NCBI RefSeq assembly: GCF_004569505.1
Contig: NZ_SPPK01000001.1
Coordinates: 930,001-994,000 of the forward strand
Direction of reading: 5' to 3'
Source: Dysgonomonas mossii
GTDB taxonomy: Bacteria; Bacteroidota; Bacteroidia; Bacteroidales; Dysgonomonadaceae
Length of the DNA stretch: 64,000 bases
The notes under the pieces are model-generated. The model was not told the DNA's origin and did no database searches. It saw nothing but the letters and a program-made list of their open reading frames with translations. Both the position numbers and the translations under genes were made by a program. Below are positions 49,350-56,963 of the stretch, one piece after another (the stretch's first letter is position 1; each line of letters opens with the position of its first letter).

Positions 49350-50822
49350 TTATTTTAAAAGAATCTGACTTTCGTCCTTACCCGATAGGCTGTATTGATG
49401 GAATGTTTCAGGTATTCCGCATACTGCTAATAGATTTATCAGACCCGAATCGAACTGGTAGTAAGCCATTAGAGTTGCTATACGTACTTTTGAAAGTATT
49501 AGCTCTGCGTCAATTACTTCGGATGAAGATGCCATGCCTTCGGTAAATGCTCTTTGACGTGAACGTAAAAGCTCCAGACTCATCTCTATTGTGGTTTTAA
49601 GAGCTGACACATTCACCAAAGCTGATTGGGTTTGATTATAAAACTTATCTACAGTCAGAGTTATATCGTCTACAATCTTTTCCTTCTCAGTTTCTAAAAT
49701 GACGCTCTTTATTTTTGCTTGCTTTATTCTCTTCTCACGACCCAGTCCGTCGAATATATTCCAAGAGAAACCAACGCCTACCATTGTGCGTGGGGCTATA
49801 TTTTTAGGAATTCCATTCGAATAGAGCGTTTGTTTTCCGAACAATTCTATATTCGGCAAATAGGCTGATTTAGCTATTTTTACTTCGTTTTTCTGAATGT
49901 ATTGTTGTGTCATCAATCCATTCACCAAATGGTTTTTTTCTAGAATAAGATTCTTAAAATATATAATCTCCGGCATAGATTCGTTAATGAACATGGGTGT
50001 AGTAGTGAGGATCTTATCTTTTGACTCTATTTTTGTTAGTGTTTTAAAGGCATTTTTTACTATTTCCAAATCTTTCACTGCAATCTCAAGTTCTCTCTTG
50101 GCCTCATCCCTGTTTACCTGAAAGAATAGTCTTTCAGCTTTATTTATCATTCCGTTGGCTTCGAGTTTCAATGCATTTTGGAAATGATGTTCCAGTGCAT
50201 TATATGTTTCTTTTTTTACTTCTACTATTCTTTGTCCTAGACGCAAACCATAATAAGCTTCAACTAAAAGGATTTGTTGATCTGCACTTATTTTCTCTTT
50301 ATTTATTTCAGCAATATCTACCATTAATTTGCCTATTTTCCAGGCATATATTCGTTTTCCACCCGTGAAAACCGGCATAGTAACAATAGCATCAATACTT
50401 GTCATATTCTGTGGTAAAATAGGAACACTGAAAGAACTTTTTCCTAAATTATTAAGGATAGAGGATATAAACTGTTCATTTGGATCAATAGAGTGAATGA
50501 AATCTGTAGTCGGATTTGTGAATTGAGATAATGGTTCTTTCACTTCTATATCATTCACCATATGCATATATGCTCCGGTTGCCATTACTTGCGGATACCA
50601 AAAAGAATTCAGCCGCTGTTGTTCATTTTTAGCCCATTCCATTTCTTTATTTGCAATCTTCAATGTTTTATTGTCTCTGTTCATCAGTTGATATGCCTCC
50701 TCAAAGCTTATCTGCCTTTTTCTCTCTTGTGCTGATAAAGAAGCTACTGAAAGAAACAGGAAAATACAAGTGATGATGACTTGGCGAGTAAAAGTTCTTT
50801 TGGTATTATAAACTAACTTCAT
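49350..50822 (-). CDS. TolC-family outer-membrane efflux protein
   Basis: 490 residues, signal peptide ending LSAQ at about 29-32. The outer-membrane efflux protein repeats are visible: ISFEEAYQLMNRDNKTLKIA at the start of each coiled-coil half, NLGKSSFSVPILPQN for an outer-membrane strand, and PRTMVGVGFSWNIFDGLGRE for the second repeat, with long helices between. First gene of the operon. Its promoter carries copy A of the composite element, whose -7 box TACCTTTG is 57 bp upstream of the ATG, and the gene is divergent from the OmpR-type regulator. Confidence 0.9.
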   Translation of the reverse strand: MKLVYNTKRTFTRQVIITCIFLFLSVASLSAQERKRQISFEEAYQLMNRDNKTLKIANKEMEWAKNEQQRLNSFWYPQVMATGAYMHMVNDIEVKEPLSQFTNPTTDFIHSIDPNEQFISSILNNLGKSSFSVPILPQNMTSIDAIVTMPVFTGGKRIYAWKIGKLMVDIAEINKEKISADQQILLVEAYYGLRLGQRIVEVKKETYNALEHHFQNALKLEANGMINKAERLFFQVNRDEAKRELEIAVKDLEIVKNAFKTLTKIESKDKILTTTPMFINESMPEIIYFKNLILEKNHLVNGLMTQQYIQKNEVKIAKSAYLPNIELFGKQTLYSNGIPKNIAPRTMVGVGFSWNIFDGLGREKRIKQAKIKSVILETEKEKIVDDITLTVDKFYNQTQSALVNVSALKTTIEMSLELLRSRQRAFTEGMASSSEVIDAELILSKVRIATLMAYYQFDSGLINLLAVCGIPETFHQYSLSGKDESQILLK

Positions 50823-50878
50823 ATTAATTGACTATTATAATTTTTTAATATTAACTCTGCACATTAATCTTCGTGTTA

Positions 50879-50967
50879 CAAAGGTAGAGGGAGTCAACTG
50901 TTTATTTATCAGAAGTTTCATTACAAAAATATTAGAATTGAATTTTGGTTTCTAATGATTTTCTAAT
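50879..50967 (-). promoter_or_regulatory. Composite regulatory element and promoter, copy A (TolC operon)
   Basis: On the minus strand: ATTAGAA at 50967-50961 and 50956-50950 (11-bp period), inverted TTCTAAT at 50937-50931 continuing ATTTTTGTAATGA, and the -7 box TACCTTTG at 50886-50879, starting 51 bp after the start of the inverted copy. A second -7-like octamer (TATTTTTG, 50931-50924) lies inside the element. No -33 TTG is placed correctly for the first box. Confidence 0.78.
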
Positions 50968-51376
50968 GCTTGTATAATAGATAGAAATATGAGTTAAAAG
51001 AGTCGTTCGATCGTCTGTGTTATTACCCGAGAATATGTGTATTTAATAATCTGAGCTTGTCTATTATTATCTGTATTATAAAGTAAATAAAGGTAAATTG
51101 GTTATTTTTCATGTAAAATATATATAGTTAGTTGATAAAGATTAGTATATTTTGTTTTATTTTACTATGTGATTTTCTCAATAAATTCTATCGCTTGTGA
51201 TACGAAGTGGTGGCTATCTTAAAGTACAAAATCAATTATAAAAAACTCAGGTAAATATGTTTTTATATTCGTATTTGATAAACTCTCTATATATAGGTTC
51301 TTTTGCAAATCTGGAGGCAAAAGGTTATACAAAACTTTAAATACAGATTATTGTTAATACATTAATAATATTACGA
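50968..51376. other. Intergenic region upstream of the response-regulator gene
   Basis: AT-rich, no coding frame. It should contain the promoter of the regulator/kinase pair, but no clean TAnnTTTG was found (nearest TTCTTTTG at about 51298-51305). No copy of the ATTAGA element directed at the regulator was seen. Confidence 0.5.
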
Positions 51377-52066
51377 ATGAAAAAGATATTGGTAGTAGAA
51401 GATGAACTGAGGATTGCCGAACTTCTTAAAAAAGGGTTGGAAGAATTTGGCTATATTGTTACCTTGGCTTTTGATGGCGAAATGGGAAAACGCCTCGTAA
51501 ATAATCATATATATGATCTAATAATTACAGATGTAATTCTACCGCATATCAATGGCTTCGAACTCTGTAAGGAGATAAGGGCAGTTCAGCCCGAAATTCC
51601 AATTATTATGCTTACGGCTTTAGGCACAACAGATGATAAACTAGATGGTTTTGATTCGGGTGCGGACGATTATATGGTAAAACCATTTGACTTGAGAGAG
51701 TTAAATGCTCGTATAAATATTTTGCTAAAAAGAAAAAATGGCGTATCGGCAACAGTTAAAACGGATCATTTAGAATATGCCGATATAAAATTAAATTTAG
51801 ATAATAAAACCGTGACGAGAGGTGATCGAGAGATGAAACTTACACCCAAGGAGTTTAACTTGTTGCAATATATGATGCTCAATCCCGAACGTGTACTATC
51901 GCGAACTGAAATCTCTGAAAAAGTTTGGGATACTCATTTCAACACGGGCACTAATTTCATCGATGTTTATATAAATTACTTAAGGGTGAAGATTGATAAA
52001 GGGTTCGATTCGAAACTCATACACACACGTCCGGGATTAGGTTTTATACTAAAAAGTGAAGAATGA
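51377..52066 (+). CDS. OmpR-family response regulator
   Basis: 229 residues: receiver with Asp52 (LIITDVILPHINGFELCKEI), conserved Thr/Lys region (MLTALGTTDDKLDGFDSGAD; VKPFDLRELNARI), and a winged-helix DNA-binding domain (MKLTPKEFNLLQYMMLNPER; YINYLRVKIDKGFDSKLIHT). It overlaps the kinase gene by 4 bp, a typical two-component operon. OmpR-type regulators bind direct repeats spaced 10-11 bp. The ATTAGA pairs at both the divergent TolC promoter and the Omp85-barrel promoter 1.2 kb past the kinase have that spacing, which makes this the best candidate for their regulator. Confidence 0.93.
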   Translation: MKKILVVEDELRIAELLKKGLEEFGYIVTLAFDGEMGKRLVNNHIYDLIITDVILPHINGFELCKEIRAVQPEIPIIMLTALGTTDDKLDGFDSGADDYMVKPFDLRELNARINILLKRKNGVSATVKTDHLEYADIKLNLDNKTVTRGDREMKLTPKEFNLLQYMMLNPERVLSRTEISEKVWDTHFNTGTNFIDVYINYLRVKIDKGFDSKLIHTRPGLGFILKSEE

Positions 52067-53403
52067 AAATACGCACTAGGATAGCCCTTCGTATTACAGC
52101 TGTGATAACTGCTGTAATGTTTGTATTTGTTGCACTCAACTATATTGTATCCACTAGGGTAAGGATGCAGGAATTTTATGTAGATCTAAAAAAGGAAGGA
52201 GCTGCAAGAACCGAACTTTTTTTGAAAGCAAAAGTTATCCAGAAAGAATTAGATAAAATAGATGTCTCTATATATGATAGTAATTACAAGCTTCTTTATA
52301 CCGACGCAGATAAAATTTCTAACAGAACACAAGAACTAACAACTATACTAAAAGAGATATTTGAGACAAAAGAAGACTATACGAAAAATGAAGGGAAATT
52401 CCAGACCATCGGATTTATCTTTACTCATCAGAATGTAAATTATGCAGTAATTACATCTGGACATGATAACTATGGACAGATCAAAATGCAAAAATTGGTT
52501 CTTTACCTTCTTATATTAAGCTTGGTTTCTTTACTTGCGGCATGTGCCCTCGGATACTATCTGGCAAAATCCGTTTTAAAACCGGTAGGAACTATTTCGG
52601 ATAGAATGAAAGATATAACGGCTAATAAACTCCATTTGCGGCTGATAGGATATAATGAGAAAGATGAATTTGGAGAACTTGCAGCATCATTTAATAAAGC
52701 ATTGGATATAATAGAGACATCCTTTGAGTCGCAGAAAATGTTTGTCAGCAATGTATCACATGAACTTCGTACACCTTTGGCAACACTTATAGGAGAAATA
52801 GATCTATCATTATTAAAAGAACGTACCGCAGAAGAATATAGAAATACTTTAATAAACTCGCGTCAGGATACAAGTAAACTGATAAAACTGCTTAATGGTT
52901 TACTCGATTTGGCAAAAGCCAGTTACGATGAAAACAATATGTCAATGAGTCCCGTAAAGATTGATGAAGCACTCTTAGAGGCAGTAGAATTAGTTTTAAA
53001 AGGAAATCCTGAATATGATATTAAGCTTATTTTCAATCAAGGCATTATGGAGAATACAGAACTATCTATTATTGGAAATGAGTATCTTTTAAAGACAGCC
53101 TTTGTTAATCTAATGGAGAATAATTGCAAATATTCGGATAATAAAACTTCTACTGTTGAAATCTCCCTTATTGACAAAAGAGTTATTTTGCGATTTTCAG
53201 ATAGCGGTATAGGTATTCCCGAGGATGAGATAGAACATCTATTTACTCCGTTTTTCCGCGGAACTAACAAAAAATATGTACAGGGGAATGGTATCGGGTT
53301 AGCTTTGGTAAAAAAAGTAATAGTTCTGCATAAAGGCATAATAAATATTCATTCTGTTTTAGATAAAGGAACCACTTTTACGATTGAATTTACTCTGAAC
53401 TAA
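52063..53403 (+). CDS. Sensor histidine kinase
   Basis: 446 residues: TM1 at 8-28 (ALRITAVITAVMFVFVALNY), a periplasmic sensor of about 115 residues, TM2 (LVLYLLILSLVSLLAACALG), HAMP (LAKSVLKPVGTISDRMKDIT), HisKA with His233 (MFVSNVSHELRTPLATLIGE) and HATPase (AFVNLMENNCKYSDN; FSDSGIGIPEDEI; GNGIGLALVKKVIVL). Partner of the overlapping OmpR-type regulator. The architecture is of the CusS/RprX type; the signal is not known. It is convergent with the Omp85-barrel gene with only 5 bp between stops. Confidence 0.93.
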   Translation: MKIRTRIALRITAVITAVMFVFVALNYIVSTRVRMQEFYVDLKKEGAARTELFLKAKVIQKELDKIDVSIYDSNYKLLYTDADKISNRTQELTTILKEIFETKEDYTKNEGKFQTIGFIFTHQNVNYAVITSGHDNYGQIKMQKLVLYLLILSLVSLLAACALGYYLAKSVLKPVGTISDRMKDITANKLHLRLIGYNEKDEFGELAASFNKALDIIETSFESQKMFVSNVSHELRTPLATLIGEIDLSLLKERTAEEYRNTLINSRQDTSKLIKLLNGLLDLAKASYDENNMSMSPVKIDEALLEAVELVLKGNPEYDIKLIFNQGIMENTELSIIGNEYLLKTAFVNLMENNCKYSDNKTSTVEISLIDKRVILRFSDSGIGIPEDEIEHLFTPFFRGTNKKYVQGNGIGLALVKKVIVLHKGIINIHSVLDKGTTFTIEFTLN

Positions 53404-53408
53404 GAATA

Positions 53409-54575
53409 TTAAAAAGCTTCATTTATGTTAATATAAAATGCCGACTGACTTTTACCTATCCCGTAATCAATTCGAAGATTAGTTTGGTCTTTAACCCTAA
53501 ATCGATATCCAAGACCAACAGTAGACAAGGTTTCTTTCATCTTGAAATCGCTTAATTTAGGGAAAACATTTCCAGCACCTGCCCATGCGACCATACCACT
53601 TCGTTTGTAAATATGCTGTCTTAATTCGATTTGTGATTCTATGAAATTTTTATCTCTGTATTGTCCTGTATAATATCCACGCATTTGGCTTGCATCTCCC
53701 GCTTGAGCCATAAGGTTCCAAGGGACATCCCCCCTGTTGAATTGCCCTCCAAGATCAAAAGCAACGGTAGTTCTCTTATTGAGTTGTTTGTAATATCTGA
53801 ATGTCATCTCTGTTTTGTTAAAGCCTGAAGTGTTACTAGAAAAATTAGGATAGAATACATCTCCTATTTTTGTATAGATTCCCTTATGAGGTTCAGTAGC
53901 ATTATCTCTGGAATCATAGATTAAAGTCATTCCGGCACCTATAGCTGTGATTTTTCTTTTCTCTCCATTCAGCACACTCATATCATCAAAATATTTGCCC
54001 CTTATATCTCGAGCATTTGTCATCAAACCTATCGCAGTATGGTTATCTATTTTCTTGAATAAATTGACTTTTACCTGCATATCCTGTATATTATAATCAG
54101 TGTAATCTGAATTTCTTCCTGCATTATAACCAACACCCCAATATTGGGAAGGTGTATCGGAAAAAGAAATATCTGAATCTATCCAATATCTCTTTTTAGG
54201 GAAATAAATACTACTGCGTATTCCAAGAGCATAAGCCCCCGAGGAGGTGGCATTGATATATAAAGAAATATTAGACGGATCATTATCTTTTTCACAACCG
54301 TGTAGACGAAATAGCCCTGAGCCTATAAGCCCCATACCAATCTTAGTTTCATTCGTATAATAAGGGCCTCCGATTACAGAATAGTTAAAAGATTTGTCTG
54401 ATGACGTTTGATCGGATTTTTGTAAATATTGAAAAACTGTATTTTCGATATAACTAATCGCTGGTTTTATAAAACCTTTATTTTCAACTATAATTGTGTC
54501 TTTCTCGTTATTTGTTTGTGCACTCACTGTTGTTACTATTCCTATAAGGAGAAAAAGTATTATTTTGTATCGCAT
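53409..54575 (-). CDS. Omp85/BamA-TamA-type outer-membrane barrel without POTRA domains
   Basis: 388 residues from the ATG at 54575 (MRYKIILFLLIGIVTTVSAQ, a clean signal peptide). The rest is a 16-strand-type barrel of the bacterial surface antigen family: FNYSVIGGPYYTNETKIGMG at the start, TLIYDSRDNATEPHKGIY, GDASQMRGYYTGQYRDKNFI with the family's RGY/RGF motif, and closing strands YRFRVKDQTNLRIDYGIGKS. There is only a short N-terminal linker, so no POTRA domains. Twelve more codons upstream (to 54611) lie between the -7 box and the signal peptide and are rejected. Expression is probably controlled by copy B of the composite element. Function of POTRA-less members is unclear. Confidence 0.85.
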   Translation of the reverse strand: MRYKIILFLLIGIVTTVSAQTNNEKDTIIVENKGFIKPAISYIENTVFQYLQKSDQTSSDKSFNYSVIGGPYYTNETKIGMGLIGSGLFRLHGCEKDNDPSNISLYINATSSGAYALGIRSSIYFPKKRYWIDSDISFSDTPSQYWGVGYNAGRNSDYTDYNIQDMQVKVNLFKKIDNHTAIGLMTNARDIRGKYFDDMSVLNGEKRKITAIGAGMTLIYDSRDNATEPHKGIYTKIGDVFYPNFSSNTSGFNKTEMTFRYYKQLNKRTTVAFDLGGQFNRGDVPWNLMAQAGDASQMRGYYTGQYRDKNFIESQIELRQHIYKRSGMVAWAGAGNVFPKLSDFKMKETLSTVGLGYRFRVKDQTNLRIDYGIGKSQSAFYININEAF

Positions 54576-54615
54576 ATAATTTATTAGGGATTTATTTGTC
54601 GGTTTTTTCACGATA

Positions 54616-54704
54616 CAAAAATAGAGTCTCCAGCTTGTTTATTCTTCTTGTTTTCAATTAGAAAGTTATTAAAATTAGATATCCCATTCTAATGATTTTC
54701 TGTC
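54616..54704 (-). promoter_or_regulatory. Composite regulatory element and promoter, copy B (Omp85 barrel)
   Basis: On the minus strand: a degenerate first repeat GACAGAA (54704-54698), ATTAGAA (54693-54687; 11-bp period), and TTTTAAT (54674-54668), one mismatch from TTCTAAT, 51 bp before the start of the -7 box TATTTTTG (54623-54616). The stretch AGAAAATCATTAGAA is identical to copy A. Further ATTAGA-like copies in both orientations lie between. Most degenerate of the four. Confidence 0.65.
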
Positions 54705-54798
54705 TTTTATTAAAATGATATTTAAGGAGTTTTTGCTTGTCTAAGGACGGATAATCGTTTTATGAGAGCTTTTCAAATGCTTTTCCCCAAAAAAGAAA

Positions 54799-54828
54799 GC
54801 CCCGAATTCTTATATAAGATTCGGGACT
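54799..54828 (-). terminator. Terminator of the susCD transcript
   Basis: CCCGAAT (54801-54807) pairs with ATTCGGG (54819-54825), extended inward by CTTA/TAAG past a one-base bulge. In the minus-strand direction the stem is followed by a T-rich tract. It lies about 40 bp after the SusD stop. Confidence 0.75.
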
Positions 54829-54868
54829 TTTCCAAAATGAGTTATACTTGAAGAATAATTACATTTCT

Positions 54869-56944
54869 TTAATATCCGTAATTCTGTCCATTTGGATCCA
54901 TTGGACTTACTCGGTCTAAATGTTTTTGAGGTATAGGTCTGAATCGGTGAAACGGTTTAACATTCGGTGCAGCAAAAGAATTGCGTTCTTTGAGCATTTT
55001 GACAAAGAAATCGGCTCCATTTCTTACTAAATATTCAAAACGATGCAATTCACCTTCTGTCTCTTTACCGTTTTCGTCAAGGAAGAATACTAATCTGGCA
55101 TCATCGGTCATAGCACTGATAAAGCCTGCAGTAACTTTCATTTCATCTACTGTCGATTTATTTCTGTCAGCGTAGTTACCTCCATCATATTTCCAATAAT
55201 GTGAATATTTGCTTTCACCTTCTTTCCATGCAGCGCGCTCGCGGACAATATTTAGAGCTGCAGCCGAATTTGCATAATCCCCTTTCATAGCCAAAGCTTC
55301 AGCTAACAAGATATATGTTTCTCCCAAGCGGTAGCAGAAATAATCCCTAAATCCGGCCTGATCGTTGGTTGATGCTCGACGACTATCCAAATATTTTATT
55401 AGAGTAGGGAAAGTATTTGTTATTCCGTCTCTGATACCTCTATTTCCAATCTCGGTTTTTGTAATAGATTGCATTGGTATATACCAGTAAGGTTCCATAG
55501 AACGTGCTAAAGCAAGCTTCTCAGAACGAGTTCCACTCTGAAAACGTTTATCCAGATTCTCTACAGAGAATACAATGGCTGTATCGCCTACCACATAACG
55601 AGGAGACCCTTCAGTCTTACCTATCGATGTAGGATCAAAGGTTCCTGCGGCATTCGTGAAAGATTTCCAACTCACATCAGCCGAAGGTGTTTGGTTGGCA
55701 TAATATACCCATACATGAGACTTATAAAGACGAGAGTCTATCAGTTTACCTTGTTTAGAACTTGCATAATACTGTGGTCCGTATAGTCCGTTATCAGCAT
55801 ACAAGAAAGGTGTTGGAGAAGTCCGTCTCCATCCGCGACCAGTAATTAAATCACGACCTATTCCCATACTGGTACCTCTACTTACACTTTCTGTACCTTT
55901 TCCATTTTCTGTAACCATAGGCATACCGTCAGCTTGTGTAGTAAACATCATATGCAGCCAGTTACCGCCATCATTGACTTTGTCTGGAGTCTGGTTGTTA
56001 TAAAAATGGTTGGTTGAGAACTGTATGCTAAAAAGAATCTCAGGACCGGCATAATCACCCGGAGTCGGGCCTCCTGTCTTAGGATTAAATCTCCATAAGT
56101 CAGCATAGTCGGGACTAAGGGTATGATTACTTCCACTTCCTGCACCTGTACCAAAATTACAAACTGCACTTGCATATTTTATAGCCAAATCTAAATCGTC
56201 TGTAGTTGCTCCACGATCTTCATTCATTTTAGGGTCAGACTGACTTTGTGTATATTTCTGACAATAACGGAACATATGCGATTTAGTTAGTAAATGCCCT
56301 GCAGCACCTTTACCTACACGACCATAATCACCTGTTACTTTACCTTGCGCATCAGCCCACGGAAGTAAATTCCATGCTTCTGTAGCATCGTTTATGATTT
56401 GTGCCCAAATTTCTTTTTGTGGCGAACGTACAAAGTTGAGCTTTGGTGCATCAACAGGCTCTAGTACCAACGGGCAATCACCGTAGTGTATAGCCAGCAC
56501 GTAGTAATAATAGGCTCTCAGGAATAATAGCTCACCTTTTCTTATATTCTTGATGTCAGCAGCCATCGTTGTATTCGATTCTATGTATTTTAACCCTAGA
56601 TTAGCTCTAGCTACGCCATTGTAACAATCTGTCCAAAAGGCAGAGAATGTCTCATTCGAAGGATTCATTGCTGATGTATATAAAGCAAAATCAGTACCTC
56701 CGTCTCCCCCTATTGTGTACATATCTGTACCGATCTCCTGAAAGATTATTCCTGATGGAGTATTCGATGTTGAAAACATTCCCCTTCCGTTTTGGTAAGC
56801 TGATACAACCAACGCATTAAGCCCTTCGTTGGAATTGTAGTAGGTATAATTCGTGTTATATCCTTTTTCTTCCAAAAAATCTGAGCAAGATGCCATAATA
56901 CATCCAAATATTCCAATTGTAATTATATATTTTAAGGATTTCAT
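54869..56944 (-). CDS. SusD/RagB-family surface glycan-binding lipoprotein
   Basis: 691 residues, lipoprotein signal FGCIMASCSDFLEEKGY (lipid Cys20). Typical SusD features: the early helix pair NALVVSAYQNGRGMF, TPR-like helices (IKNIRKGELLFLRAYYYYVL; VDAPKLNFVRSPQKEIWAQI), and the C-terminal RLGETYILLAEALAMKGDYA with PIPQKHLDRVSPMDPNGQNYGY at the end. At 691 residues it is somewhat long. It works as the lid of the SusC transporter, on the cell surface. Encoded 19 bp after susC. No glycoside hydrolase lies between it and the window's other genes, so the glycan is unknown. Confidence 0.93.
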   Translation of the reverse strand: MKSLKYIITIGIFGCIMASCSDFLEEKGYNTNYTYYNSNEGLNALVVSAYQNGRGMFSTSNTPSGIIFQEIGTDMYTIGGDGGTDFALYTSAMNPSNETFSAFWTDCYNGVARANLGLKYIESNTTMAADIKNIRKGELLFLRAYYYYVLAIHYGDCPLVLEPVDAPKLNFVRSPQKEIWAQIINDATEAWNLLPWADAQGKVTGDYGRVGKGAAGHLLTKSHMFRYCQKYTQSQSDPKMNEDRGATTDDLDLAIKYASAVCNFGTGAGSGSNHTLSPDYADLWRFNPKTGGPTPGDYAGPEILFSIQFSTNHFYNNQTPDKVNDGGNWLHMMFTTQADGMPMVTENGKGTESVSRGTSMGIGRDLITGRGWRRTSPTPFLYADNGLYGPQYYASSKQGKLIDSRLYKSHVWVYYANQTPSADVSWKSFTNAAGTFDPTSIGKTEGSPRYVVGDTAIVFSVENLDKRFQSGTRSEKLALARSMEPYWYIPMQSITKTEIGNRGIRDGITNTFPTLIKYLDSRRASTNDQAGFRDYFCYRLGETYILLAEALAMKGDYANSAAALNIVRERAAWKEGESKYSHYWKYDGGNYADRNKSTVDEMKVTAGFISAMTDDARLVFFLDENGKETEGELHRFEYLVRNGADFFVKMLKERNSFAAPNVKPFHRFRPIPQKHLDRVSPMDPNGQNYGY

Positions 56945-56963
56945 GTTTCTTATTATTTAATTG

